Source of the DNA: Clostridiaceae bacterium
Lineage (GTDB): Bacteria; Bacillota; Clostridia; Oscillospirales; Acutalibacteraceae
Direction of reading: 5' to 3'
NCBI GenBank assembly: GCA_016297555.1
Contig: JAEDGK010000020.1
Span: 1 to 23,718, forward strand
Length of the DNA stretch: 23,718 nt
Part shown: positions 14,450 to 22,752 of the stretch, piece by piece
Layout: each line of letters starts with the position of its first letter
How positions within the stretch are numbered: position 1 is the first letter of the stretch
Notes under the pieces: model-generated
What the model saw: the letters and a program-made list of their open reading frames with translations, nothing else
Told to the model about the DNA's origin: nothing
Databases searched by the model: none
Made by a program: the position numbers and the translations under genes

Positions 14450-17400
14450 TTAATATTCGAGTGTTCCCTCAAAAACAAGCTTGGTTGTTCCCGTGAGATA
14501 AACGCCGTCATCGCCGTAATTAACGATAAGGTCGCCTCCGCGTACCTTTACGGTTATGTCGGTGTTCTTTTTGCAGAATCCGTTTTCAACCGCAGCCACA
14601 ACGGCGGCGCAGGCTCCCGTGCCGCAGGCGAGGGTTTCGCCGTTGCCGCGCTCCCAGACTCTCATTCTTAGAGTGGTTTCGTTAACAACTCTTACAAATT
14701 CGGTGTTGACTCTGTGAGCGAAAATATCGGCTTTTTCAAAGCGAGGACCGATTTTTTCAATCTCGATGTTGTCAACTCTGGGGCAGAAAACAACGCAGTG
14801 AGGGTTGCCCATAGAAACGCAGGTTATTCTGTAATCCTTGCCGCCGAGCGTTATCGGGTAATCAACAAATCTGTTGGTTCCGATGGTGCTTGTAACGGCA
14901 TTGTCAAGATCGGGCTTGCCCATGTCGGCGCAAACCGAGCTGACCTTGCCGTTGCTGATATAAAGGTCAACGCTCTTAACGCCGCTTGCAGTTTCAATCG
15001 TTACCGTGTCGCTGTCTACATATCCCTTGTCATAAACATATTTTGCAACGGAGCGCATGGCATTGCCGCCCATTCTTCCTTCACTGCCGTCAAGGTTGAA
15101 TACTCTCATTTTAACCTGAGCCTTGTCGGATTTTTCAACAAGCACAATTCCGTCGCTGCCTACTCCGTGATTTCTGTCGCAAAGGCTTACGCAAAGGCTC
15201 TCGGGGCAGGTGATGGAATTATCAAAATTCTCAATAAGAATATGGTCGTTGCCCGAAGCGTCCATTTTTACGAAGTTGAGAGTTTGCCTTGCGGTTCTCA
15301 TATGGTTGATATCAACAAGCTCCGTGTTTTCCTGATTGAAGCGGCTTGCAATGATATCGGCAAGCGCATTGGCGGTATCAAGCGAAGTTATGCAAGCGAT
15401 TGAAAGCTGAATTGCACGCCTGTGGATTGCAATGTAATCGCCCATCGTTGAGTCGTGAAGCGCGCCCGTATAAACAACATAGTTGATTTTTCCGCTTTCA
15501 AGCAGCTTTATTATACCGTTTTCTTCGCCCGTGGAGTTAACATATTCAACATCTATGCCGAGCTGAGAAATTGCGTCAGCGGTGTCCTTGGTTGCATAGA
15601 GGTTGATTTTAAGATCGTCAAGCTTCTTTGCAAGCGAAACCGCGTCTGCAATATCGTGGCTGTCAACGCTCAGAAGCATTCCGATATTCTTTTCGGCGGT
15701 CGGCAACTGAATATCAAATCCCGCAGAAGTAAGTCCCTTATAAAGAGCCTCGGCGGTAGTTTTGCCTATTCCGAGAACCTCGCCCGTTGATTTCATTTCG
15801 GGGCCGAGAATTGAGTTTACATCGGACAGTTTTTCAAACGAGAAAACGGGAACCTTCACCGCAAAGTAAGGCGGAGTTTTGTAAAGTCCCGTGCCGTAAC
15901 CAAGCTCTTTGAGCGGCATACCTATCATTACCTTTGAAGCGAGGTCAACCATCGGAACGCCCGTTACCTTGCTGATATAAGGAATTGTTCTCGAAGCTCT
16001 CGGGTTAACCTCGATAACATAAAGCTTGTTGTGATAGATAAGATACTGAATGTTAACAAGACCCTTTGTGCCGAGCGAAAGAGCAAGCTTTTCGGAACAT
16101 TCAATAATGTTTTTGAGCATTCTGTCATTAAGATTATACGGGGGATAAACGGCAATCGAGTCGCCGCTGTGAACTCCGGCTCTTTCAATGTGTTCCATAA
16201 TGCCGGGGATCAAAACATCCTTGCCGTCGGATATAACATCAACCTCAAGCTCTGTTCCCATCATATACTTGTCAACGAGCACGGGATTTTCAATTTCGCC
16301 TGAAAGAATGATATCCATATAACGCTCAACATCGCCGTCGTCGTGGGCGATTGTCATATTCTGACCGCCGATAACATAAGAGGGGCGCAGAAGAACGGGG
16401 TATCCAAGGGTGTTTGCGGCGTCAAGAGCCTCCTGCTTTGTCATAACACCCATTCCCTTGGGGCGGCGGATTGCGAATTTTTCAAGCAGAGCGTCAAAGC
16501 GTTCTCTGTCCTCTGCGGTGTCAATTCCGTCTGCGGAGGTTCCGAGGATTTTTATTCCGTTTTCATCAAGATATTTTGTGAGCTTTATGGCAGTCTGACC
16601 GCCGAATGCAACAACAACGCCGAGAGGCTTTTCAACCTTGATGATGTTCATAACATCCTCGGGTGTCAGCGGCTCAAAATAGAGCCTGTCCGCCGTGTCA
16701 TAGTCTGTTGAAACGGTTTCAGGGTTATTATTGATAATTGCAACCTCATAGCCGAGCTTTTTAAGAGTCCAGACGCAGTGAACGGAGGAATAGTCGAATT
16801 CAATTCCCTGACCGATTCTGATGGGGCCCGAGCCGAGAACGATAATTCTTTCTTTTCCGCCTTCCTTTATAAAGCCGCGCGCTTCACATTCATCATCGTA
16901 TGTTGAGTAAAAATACGGCGTGGTAGCGTTGAATTCTGCGGCGCAGGTGTCAACGATTTTATAAACCGCATCCTTATGGGCGGGAAGCTCCTTAACTCCC
17001 GAAAGGCGCATAAGAGCGGCGTCTGTGTAGCCGAAATTCTTTCCTTCGTTGTATTTTTCAACGGTAAGATTGCCGTTTTCGATCGATTTCTCAAAGTCGG
17101 CAAGGTTTTTGAGTTTGTAGAGGAACCATTCCGTAACTTTTGTAAGCTCAAAAATCTTCTCAATGGGCATACCGCTCTTGATGGCTTCAAAAATTAAAAA
17201 CAGACGCATATCATCCGTGTTTTTGAGCCTTTCCTCAAGAGGTGCATTGGTTTTCGGAGCGGCGTTGAGCGTGTCAAGTGAGATTTCTGCGCCTCTGACG
17301 GCCTTCATTATCGCCATTTCAAAGGTGGGGCCTATAGACATAACTTCGCCCGTTGCCTTCATCTGAGTGCCGAGGCTGCGGCTTGCATTAACAAATTTGT

Positions 17401-18487
17401 CAAACGGCCACTTGGGCAGCTTAACAACGATATAGTCAACGGCAGGCTCAAAGCAGGCGCAGGTTTTGCCCGTTATATCGTTTTTGATTTCATCAAGAGT
17501 ATATCCGAGAGCAAGCTTTGCGGTAACTTTTGCAATGGGATAGCCCGTTGCCTTACTTGCAAGAGCAGATGAACGGGAAACTCTCGGGTTAACTTCAATA
17601 ACGGCATAGTCCATGCTGTTGGGGTCAAGCGCAAACTGGCAGTTACAGCCGCCGATAATGCCGAGGGAAGTAACAATATCAAGAGCCGCCTTGCGGAGCA
17701 TCTGAAACTCCTTGTTTGAAAGCGTGAGAGCGGGAGCAACAACTATGCTGTCGCCCGTGTGAATACCTACGGGGTCAAAGTTTTCCATACTGCAAACCGC
17801 AACGCAGTTTCCCGCGCTGTCGCGCATGGTTTCAAACTCAATTTCCTTCCAGCCGTAGATGTATTTTTCAATAAGAACCTGAGTAATGGGGGAGAGGTCA
17901 AGTCCCGTTTTTGCAATAACGGCAAGCTCCTGTGCGTCGTATGCAACTCCGCCGCCGCCTCCGCCGAGCGTAAATGCGGGGCGGACTATTATCGGATATC
18001 CGATTTTTTCCGCAATTTCAAGAGCTGTTTCAACATCGTTTGCAATTTCAGAAGGAATAACGGGCTGACCGATTTCTTCCATCGTATCTCTGAAAAGCTT
18101 TCTGTCCTCAGCCTTGTCAATCGCTTCGGCGTTTGTTCCGAGGAGCTTTACACCCATTCTGTCAAGATAGCCGTCCTTGCTCAGCTGCATGGCAATCGTA
18201 AGGCCTGTCTGACCGCCGAGACCGGCAAGTAAGCTGTCGGGGTGTTCTTTTTCGATAATTCTTTTAACCGTTTCGGCAGTCAGCGGTTCAAGATAAATCT
18301 CATCGGCAAGAGCCTTGTCGGTCATTATTGTTGCGGGGTTGGAGTTAACGAGAACGACATCAAGCCCTGCGTCTTTAAGAACTCGGCAAGCCTGTGTTCC
18401 TGCATAGTCGAATTCGGCAGCCTGACCGATAACGATAGGACCTGAGCCGATAACCATAACTTTTTTAATGTCTTTGTTGATTGGCAT
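14450..18487 (-). CDS. carB: Carbamoyl-phosphate synthase large subunit fused to a DapF (diaminopimelate epimerase) domain
   Basis: One uninterrupted 1345-residue frame. Residues 1 to about 1050 are a full CarB, which makes carbamoyl phosphate from ammonia, bicarbonate and two ATP. The first ATP-grasp half has GSGPIVIGQAAEFDYAG (about 14-30), LGGGGGG (174-180) and EVNPRVSRSS (298-307). The second half begins GSGPIRIGQG (552-561), and an MGS-like allosteric domain covers about 930-1050. After a linker of about 20 residues, a DapF-like domain spans 1070-1345. It has FVKMDASGND, CDRNHGVGSDG, SMGNPHCVVF, NTEFV and ERGNGETLACGTGACA (Cys1288). The first catalytic Cys motif MCGN reads MGGN (Gly1140). 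AGGGGG precedes the ATG. It lies 18 bases after argF; no carA is in the window. Confidence 0.93.
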   Translation of the reverse strand: MPINKDIKKVMVIGSGPIVIGQAAEFDYAGTQACRVLKDAGLDVVLVNSNPATIMTDKALADEIYLEPLTAETVKRIIEKEHPDSLLAGLGGQTGLTIAMQLSKDGYLDRMGVKLLGTNAEAIDKAEDRKLFRDTMEEIGQPVIPSEIANDVETALEIAEKIGYPIIVRPAFTLGGGGGGVAYDAQELAVIAKTGLDLSPITQVLIEKYIYGWKEIEFETMRDSAGNCVAVCSMENFDPVGIHTGDSIVVAPALTLSNKEFQMLRKAALDIVTSLGIIGGCNCQFALDPNSMDYAVIEVNPRVSRSSALASKATGYPIAKVTAKLALGYTLDEIKNDITGKTCACFEPAVDYIVVKLPKWPFDKFVNASRSLGTQMKATGEVMSIGPTFEMAIMKAVRGAEISLDTLNAAPKTNAPLEERLKNTDDMRLFLIFEAIKSGMPIEKIFELTKVTEWFLYKLKNLADFEKSIENGNLTVEKYNEGKNFGYTDAALMRLSGVKELPAHKDAVYKIVDTCAAEFNATTPYFYSTYDDECEARGFIKEGGKERIIVLGSGPIRIGQGIEFDYSSVHCVWTLKKLGYEVAIINNNPETVSTDYDTADRLYFEPLTPEDVMNIIKVEKPLGVVVAFGGQTAIKLTKYLDENGIKILGTSADGIDTAEDRERFDALLEKFAIRRPKGMGVMTKQEALDAANTLGYPVLLRPSYVIGGQNMTIAHDDGDVERYMDIILSGEIENPVLVDKYMMGTELEVDVISDGKDVLIPGIMEHIERAGVHSGDSIAVYPPYNLNDRMLKNIIECSEKLALSLGTKGLVNIQYLIYHNKLYVIEVNPRASRTIPYISKVTGVPMVDLASKVMIGMPLKELGYGTGLYKTPPYFAVKVPVFSFEKLSDVNSILGPEMKSTGEVLGIGKTTAEALYKGLTSAGFDIQLPTAEKNIGMLLSVDSHDIADAVSLAKKLDDLKINLYATKDTADAISQLGIDVEYVNSTGEENGIIKLLESGKINYVVYTGALHDSTMGDYIAIHRRAIQLSIACITSLDTANALADIIASRFNQENTELVDINHMRTARQTLNFVKMDASGNDHILIENFDNSITCPESLCVSLCDRNHGVGSDGIVLVEKSDKAQVKMRVFNLDGSEGRMGGNAMRSVAKYVYDKGYVDSDTVTIETASGVKSVDLYISNGKVSSVCADMGKPDLDNAVTSTIGTNRFVDYPITLGGKDYRITCVSMGNPHCVVFCPRVDNIEIEKIGPRFEKADIFAHRVNTEFVRVVNETTLRMRVWERGNGETLACGTGACAAVVAAVENGFCKKNTDITVKVRGGDLIVNYGDDGVYLTGTTKLVFEGTLEY

Positions 18488-18505
18488 TTTTTAACCCCCT
18501 TAGGT

Positions 18506-19411
18506 TTAGTCTTTCAGCAGCTTAACGAGAACAGCTTTCTGAGCGTGAAGTCTGTTTTCGGCTTCTTCAAATATTTCTTTTGCGTGAGCCTCAAAAACCT
18601 TTGCGGTGATTTCTTCCTCTCGGTGAGCGGGCAGGCAGTGAAGCACCATGGCATCGGGCTTCGCAACCTCCATAACCGAATCGTTTATCTGATATCCCGT
18701 AAAGATTTTTTTTCTTTCTTCGGCTTCGCTTTCCTGACCCATCGAAGCCCAGACATCGGTGTAAAGCACATCTGCGTCTTTTGCGGCTTCAAGCACATCG
18801 GGAGTGCAGGTGAAATCGCCGTTTTTGCTTGCCCATTCCATTATCTCTGCGTCAGGTTTATAATTATCGGGGCAGCCGATGCTCACGGACATTCCCATTT
18901 TAATTCCGCCGACTATAAGAGAATTTGCCATATTATTGCCGTCTCCGATATAGCAAAGCTTGTTTCCCTTAATTGAGCCTTTAACCTCGCGTATTGTCAT
19001 CAAATCAGCCAACACCTGGCAGGGATGGCAGAAATCCGTAAGTCCGTTAATGATGGGTATTGAGCCGTATTCCGCGAGTGTTTCAACATCGCTCTGCTTA
19101 AAGGTTCTTATCATAATGCCGTCAAGATAACCCGAGAGAACTCTCGCCGTGTCTTTAACGGGCTCGCCTCTGCCGAGCTGAATATCATGGGAGCTGAGGA
19201 AAAGCGCCGTGCCGCCGAGGTCATACATTCCGACCTCAAAGGAAACTCTGGTACGGGTTGATGATTTGAGGAAAATCATACCGAGGGTTTTTCCTTTGAG
19301 CAGGTGATGCTCAATGCCGTTTCTCTTTTCATACTTGAGCTGATCGGCAAGATTTAAGATTTCGTTGATTTCATTTGTGCTCAAATCCATGAGCTTCAGT
19401 AAATGTTTCAT
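18506..19411 (-). CDS. argF: Ornithine carbamoyltransferase
   Basis: Joins carbamoyl phosphate to ornithine to give citrulline in arginine biosynthesis. The carbamoyl phosphate-binding STRTR motif is at residues 51-55, HPCQ at 129-132 and HCLPAHREE at 259-267; DVWASMGQE of the ornithine side is also present. At 301 residues it is a standard trimer subunit. The frame opens at a TTG at 19423, but that codon lies within the GGAGG ribosome binding site, so the ATG at 19411 is the start. It is the first gene of a unit with the CarB-DapF gene, which supplies its substrate. An ArgR-type operator over its promoter supports an anabolic rather than a catabolic (arcB) role. Confidence 0.95.
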   Translation of the reverse strand: MKHLLKLMDLSTNEINEILNLADQLKYEKRNGIEHHLLKGKTLGMIFLKSSTRTRVSFEVGMYDLGGTALFLSSHDIQLGRGEPVKDTARVLSGYLDGIMIRTFKQSDVETLAEYGSIPIINGLTDFCHPCQVLADLMTIREVKGSIKGNKLCYIGDGNNMANSLIVGGIKMGMSVSIGCPDNYKPDAEIMEWASKNGDFTCTPDVLEAAKDADVLYTDVWASMGQESEAEERKKIFTGYQINDSVMEVAKPDAMVLHCLPAHREEEITAKVFEAHAKEIFEEAENRLHAQKAVLVKLLKD

Positions 19412-19451
19412 ATATTCCTCCAATACAATTATTTACAAATTATGCATATTT

Positions 19452-19469
19452 TTTGAATAATTATACATA
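19452..19469 (-). promoter_or_regulatory. ARG box (ArgR/AhrC operator) over the argF -10 element
   Basis: TTTGAATAATTATACATA matches the bacterial ARG-box consensus WNTGAATWWWWATTCANW at 17 of 18 positions, with one T-to-A change in the right arm. It covers the whole -10 hexamer of the argF promoter, so bound arginine repressor would block polymerase. The box was judged by eye against the remembered consensus; no argR gene is in the window. Confidence 0.7.
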
Positions 19470-19488
19470 TATTCAACACAAAAGTCAA
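19460..19488 (-). promoter_or_regulatory. Sigma-A promoter of argF-carB-dapF
   Basis: On the - strand TTGACT (19488-19483) and a perfect TATAAT (19465-19460) are separated by 17 bases. Transcription should start near 19453, about 42 bases before the argF ATG. This is the best promoter match in the window. The rest of the AT-rich stretch 19490-19580 shows nothing else I can name. Confidence 0.8.
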
Positions 19489-19586
19489 CGGTAAACGGCA
19501 TATATATACAATTATTTACGACATTTTTTTGTGCGGTTTAACTGATGATAACAAACTTGACTACATTATAACATAAATTTCAGCAG

Positions 19587-19618
19587 AAAAAAACCGCCGA
19601 AAGAAAAAATTCGGCGGT
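19587..19618 (-). terminator. Intrinsic terminator of the surface polysaccharide operon
   Basis: A perfect 9-bp stem (19593-19601 with 19610-19618, ACCGCCGAA/TTCGGCGGT) has an 8-base A-rich loop. On the - strand it is followed by a run of T residues (+ strand A at 19587-19592). It lies about 100 bases beyond the DHHW gene stop and just after the candidate small ORF, and ends that - strand transcript before the argF promoter. Confidence 0.85.
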
Positions 19619-19623
19619 AAAAA

Positions 19624-19722
19624 TCATATAAAATTGAAAAAACGGGAAAAACGGCAAAGACCCGCGGCGATTTCGCGGCCGCAGGGGAATGCAATGCATT
19701 TTTCTTTGATAATCGATTTCAT
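19624..19722 (-). CDS. Candidate translationally coupled small ORF, 32 aa
   Basis: A 32-codon frame begins MKSIIKEKCIAFPCG and ends RFFNFI. Its ATG overlaps the stop of the DHHW gene as ATGA, a common layout for coupled translation, and the frame ends just before the operon terminator. The product is basic with three Cys (residues 9, 14, 23) and a Phe-rich tail. The middle of the DNA is unusually GC-rich (CCGCGG and GCGGCCGC between about 19660 and 19682). No family is recognised. It has no ribosome binding site of its own, and a chance ORF this short is quite possible. Confidence 0.3.
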   Translation of the reverse strand: MKSIIKEKCIAFPCGREIAAGLCRFSRFFNFI

Positions 19723-20837
19723 CTGTTTTCTCCCAAAAATTCAATTATTGTAAAGCTCTGCTCCTGAGAAAATCCCAAGGCATTGAAGAGTATCAGAACG
19801 GCGTCAAAATCCGACGGATTAACTGCTGAGAGCTGTTTTACGGAGCAATATCGCGGGTCGATTACGGTTATGTCGGAATAATGCTCCGCAATGAACGGAA
19901 TAAAGCTGTTCGCATAGCTGTCCTTGATTAAAAGTAGTTTTTTGCCTGAATTTAAAGAATTGTTTTTAACCGTGCAAACTCCGTAATTGCCCCCGAGAAA
20001 ATAAAGGTATTTGTCTTTCTCACAAAGGAATTTATCAAAGTACAGCGAATTGTAAGCTTTATCGGGAACTGTGAGAGTAAAGCTGCTCCCGTTTCGGCAG
20101 GCTTTGATTTCATCCGCCGTTATTTTTTCATTAAGTGTTTTTGAATACAGAGTGCCTTTAAAATCGCTTGAAACGGTTTGAATATCGAAGAAGCTTTCGG
20201 GAAGCGGATCATATCCGAGCGATTTGCCTGCTTCGGCATATGCCGCATATGCACACTCTGCGGTCCAATGATGGTCGGTTCTGTAAAACGCATAGGGCGT
20301 TTCGGTTACCGCTTTAAAAACATCTATACTTTCGATTCCGTCAAGTTTTTTGAAACACTCGGAAATATATCCATTTTCATCGCTTTCATCAAGATAGGTG
20401 GGCAGAGATGATTTGAATTTTTCCTGCGCCGTGGGTGCAAGCAGAAAATAAAACGGAATTTCGGAATGTTTTGCTTTAAGCTTGTTAAGCGCGGCAATAT
20501 TTCTTTCTGTTGTTTTCGGCTCGGTGTTTCTGAAAACCTGAATAAGAGAGCCGTCAACCTCAATAACGCCGTTTATCTCATCTTTCCCGATTGCTTTGTC
20601 AAGAGCGTTTTTCAGCTTGATAAACCGCTCTCTTAAAACAAAATGGTCGGAAAAATATGAACTAACGCCTTTCATAAAAGAACGGCTTTTATAATTATCA
20701 AAGCTGAATTCGGGGAATTCGGCAAGAACCTTGTTTTCGTTGTAGCTGACCGTTTCTTTTTTGCCGAAAAGAGTCAAAGCGGGAATAACCGTTATTATTA
20801 AAAAGAAAGCGACTGTTCTGATGATTTTCGTTTTCAT
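19719..20837 (-). CDS. DHHW family protein (AlgX/AlgJ-like SGNH acetyltransferase-type)
   Basis: A 372-residue exported protein. The N-terminus has a basic start and one hydrophobic segment (about residues 7-24), a signal peptide or anchor with no clear cleavage site. The DHHW signature TDHHWT is at 187-192, giving an Asp188/His190 pair. KDSYANS at about 305-311 offers Ser307 as the probable nucleophile. The same Asp-His/Ser arrangement is used by AlgX and AlgJ, which move acetyl groups onto exported polysaccharide. It starts 8 bases after the MBOAT stop; TAGGAGC forms both the stop and the ribosome binding site. The partner is very likely the MBOAT protein. The polymer modified is unknown. 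Confidence 0.88.
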   Translation of the reverse strand: MKTKIIRTVAFFLIITVIPALTLFGKKETVSYNENKVLAEFPEFSFDNYKSRSFMKGVSSYFSDHFVLRERFIKLKNALDKAIGKDEINGVIEVDGSLIQVFRNTEPKTTERNIAALNKLKAKHSEIPFYFLLAPTAQEKFKSSLPTYLDESDENGYISECFKKLDGIESIDVFKAVTETPYAFYRTDHHWTAECAYAAYAEAGKSLGYDPLPESFFDIQTVSSDFKGTLYSKTLNEKITADEIKACRNGSSFTLTVPDKAYNSLYFDKFLCEKDKYLYFLGGNYGVCTVKNNSLNSGKKLLLIKDSYANSFIPFIAEHYSDITVIDPRYCSVKQLSAVNPSDFDAVLILFNALGFSQEQSFTIIEFLGENR

Positions 20838-20845
20838 GCTTGCTC

Positions 20846-22240
20846 CTAAAAATTGAAATATAAAAACGGATTGTATGAAGCGTCAACAAGATAGGCAATG
20901 CAGGCGGTCAAGCCAGCAAATTCGCCCGCCACGGCAAGCGGTTCGGCTTTGCCCGCAAGAAGCTTTTTGGATATTTTAAGGGGCAGACCCGTTGAAATCA
21001 CAGCCGCGGCAACGATTGTAACGGCATAGCTATGGAGCATATTAAGAGTTTGAGAGTTGAAGAAAATACCCGACGCGCCGAACATTGCGCCGATAAAATC
21101 TATTTGTGAAGCAGGGGAGGATATCTCAAAAATTACCCAGCCTATAATAACGGCAAATAAAGTGTAACAATGCTTGACGGCGGAGGGAAGCTTATCGATA
21201 ACGCGAGCGAAAACAAATTTCTCAAGAATCAGCAGAATTCCGTAATACAAGCCCCAAATTATAAAATTAAAGCTTGCGCCGTGCCAAAGACCTGTCAAAA
21301 ACCATACAATGAGCAGGTTCCGGATTGTTTTAGCCGTTCCTTTTTTGCTTCCGCCGAGAGGAAAATAAACATAGCTTTTAAACCAGCCTCCGAGCGTCAT
21401 ATGCCATCTTCTCCAGAATTCGCTGACGCTTGCGGAGTTATAGGGATAATCAAAGTTTTTCGGGAAATTAAAGCCGAGCATTTTTCCCAAGCCGACAGCC
21501 ATATCGCTGTAGCCCGAAAAATCAAAATAAATCTGAAGCGTGAAAGCGATAATTCCGAGCCATGCCGTGGCGGCGGGCAAAGAATCAAAGTTTTCCGTTT
21601 TAACCGTTGACCAAAGCTCGCCGACGGAGTTTGCAATCAAAACCTTCTTACAAAGTCCGCAGATAAAAAGCGAAATACCGCTGCTGATTTCTTCAAAATT
21701 TATTTTCCTGAATTCGAGCTCTTTGGCAATGTCCTCATACCTGACGATGGGACCTGCAACGATTTGCGGAAACATTGTGACAAACGCGGCGAAATTAATA
21801 AAGCTTTTTTGAACGCCGATATTTCCGCGATACAAATCAATCGTGTAAGACATGGATTGAAATGTAAAAAAGCTTATGCCGATGGGGAGCGGAAGATTTG
21901 GATTGTTGAGCGACAGCCCGAGAACGGAATTGACGCTTTCGACAAAAAATCCGCTGTATTTAAAAATACCGAGAAGCGACAGGTTCATAACAACGGAAAC
22001 AATGAGCGCTGCTTTTTTGATTGAGGGTTTATCCTGAAATCTGTCAATAATTCTGCCCGCCGAATAGTCAATCAGCGTTGACAAAATCATAATGAGCACA
22101 TAAAACGGCTCGCCCCAAGAATAAAAGAGCAAGCCGGTCAAAAACAAAACAGCGTTTTTAAACCTGAAAGGCGCCGCATAATAAATAAGCAGCGAAACAG
22201 GCAAAAACATAAACATAAAAACAGGCTCAGAAAAAACCAT
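20846..22240 (-). CDS. MBOAT family O-acyltransferase (AlgI/DltB-like)
   Basis: A 464-residue polytopic membrane protein that should carry acyl groups, probably acetyl from acetyl-CoA, across the membrane to a surface polymer. The family hallmarks are present: QIVAGPIVRYEDI (about 159-171), LQIYFDFSGYSDMAVGLGKMLGF (about 235-257), EFWRRWHMTLGGWFKSYVYFPLGG with His280, and the catalytic-type LTGLWHGASFNF with His320. About ten or more hydrophobic segments are visible. The ATG follows CGGAG and AGGG. It stands between a DUF4358-type lipoprotein and the DHHW protein, a common clostridial arrangement for exopolysaccharide or cell-wall O-acetylation. Confidence 0.94.
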   Translation of the reverse strand: MVFSEPVFMFMFLPVSLLIYYAAPFRFKNAVLFLTGLLFYSWGEPFYVLIMILSTLIDYSAGRIIDRFQDKPSIKKAALIVSVVMNLSLLGIFKYSGFFVESVNSVLGLSLNNPNLPLPIGISFFTFQSMSYTIDLYRGNIGVQKSFINFAAFVTMFPQIVAGPIVRYEDIAKELEFRKINFEEISSGISLFICGLCKKVLIANSVGELWSTVKTENFDSLPAATAWLGIIAFTLQIYFDFSGYSDMAVGLGKMLGFNFPKNFDYPYNSASVSEFWRRWHMTLGGWFKSYVYFPLGGSKKGTAKTIRNLLIVWFLTGLWHGASFNFIIWGLYYGILLILEKFVFARVIDKLPSAVKHCYTLFAVIIGWVIFEISSPASQIDFIGAMFGASGIFFNSQTLNMLHSYAVTIVAAAVISTGLPLKISKKLLAGKAEPLAVAGEFAGLTACIAYLVDASYNPFLYFNF

Positions 22241-22262
22241 AAACCCTATTCTCCGTTAAAAA

Positions 22263-22733
22263 TTACTGTTCTGTAGCGGTTTTAACAATGCTTTCGGCAT
22301 TTTCGGGGTTTTCGCAGATGCAGAGAATTACCGTGTTGTCGTGTGTGATAACAGCGGCAGAATTAATTTTCGGAACCTCCTGCGGACCGTAACTGCTGTA
22401 ACCGTCACGCAGATATTCGATTCGTGAATTAACTGCGTCCGTAACTTTTTCAAGCGCGCTTGAGTCAACGCAATTGAAAACGGCTATTTCATCGGCAGTT
22501 GCTCCGCTTCCGATGTAAAAAGCAATCTTTTCGCAAAGGGCGGAATCAATTCCGTAGTATGAGCAGGCAATTTCGGTTGTGCTCTTTTCAAGCTGCTCGC
22601 CGAACTCAAGTCCGATGCTGAGTGCGTCGGCAATTTTGTCCGCGTCATAATCGGCGTTTTTGCTTTTTGTGCATCCAAAAAGTGAAGCTGCAAGAATAAC
22701 GGCAAGTATAACTGCCGAAAGCTTTTTTGTCAT
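22263..22733 (-). CDS. DUF4358-type lipoprotein
   Basis: A 156-residue lipoprotein candidate. The basic start MTKKLSAV leads to a hydrophobic stretch and a lipobox LFGC with Cys21, the expected lipidated residue, followed by a charged linker. The folded part resembles DUF4358 as I remember it, a family of unknown function often found next to MBOAT genes in Clostridia. A longer frame begins at 22781, but it overlaps the upstream gene. The ATG at 22733 lies 20 bases after that gene's stop with a modest GGGTG site and gives a proper signal sequence. It may help assemble or regulate the acyltransferase at the membrane surface, which is inference. Confidence 0.78.
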   Translation of the reverse strand: MTKKLSAVILAVILAASLFGCTKSKNADYDADKIADALSIGLEFGEQLEKSTTEIACSYYGIDSALCEKIAFYIGSGATADEIAVFNCVDSSALEKVTDAVNSRIEYLRDGYSSYGPQEVPKINSAAVITHDNTVILCICENPENAESIVKTATEQ

Positions 22734-22752
22734 TTGTGTCACCCGTTTGAAA

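Noticed and set aside
14714..15403. Long + strand open frame of 229 codons opposite the DapF and CarB C-terminal part
   Set aside because: It lies entirely antisense to a well-supported gene. It has no recognisable motif, and its openness follows from the codon bias of the opposite strand.
19441..19458. Second ARG box overlapping the first
   Set aside because: Only the left half (TATGCAT) fits. The right arm has three mismatches, and the overlap with the strong box does not match the usual few-base spacing of tandem boxes.
19557..19593. TTGACT and TATAAT-like words in the AT-rich gap (+ strand 19557-19562; - strand TATAAT 19565-19570)
   Set aside because: On the + strand the elements are only a few bases apart. 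On the - strand no -35 element exists at 17 bases, where the terminator lies.
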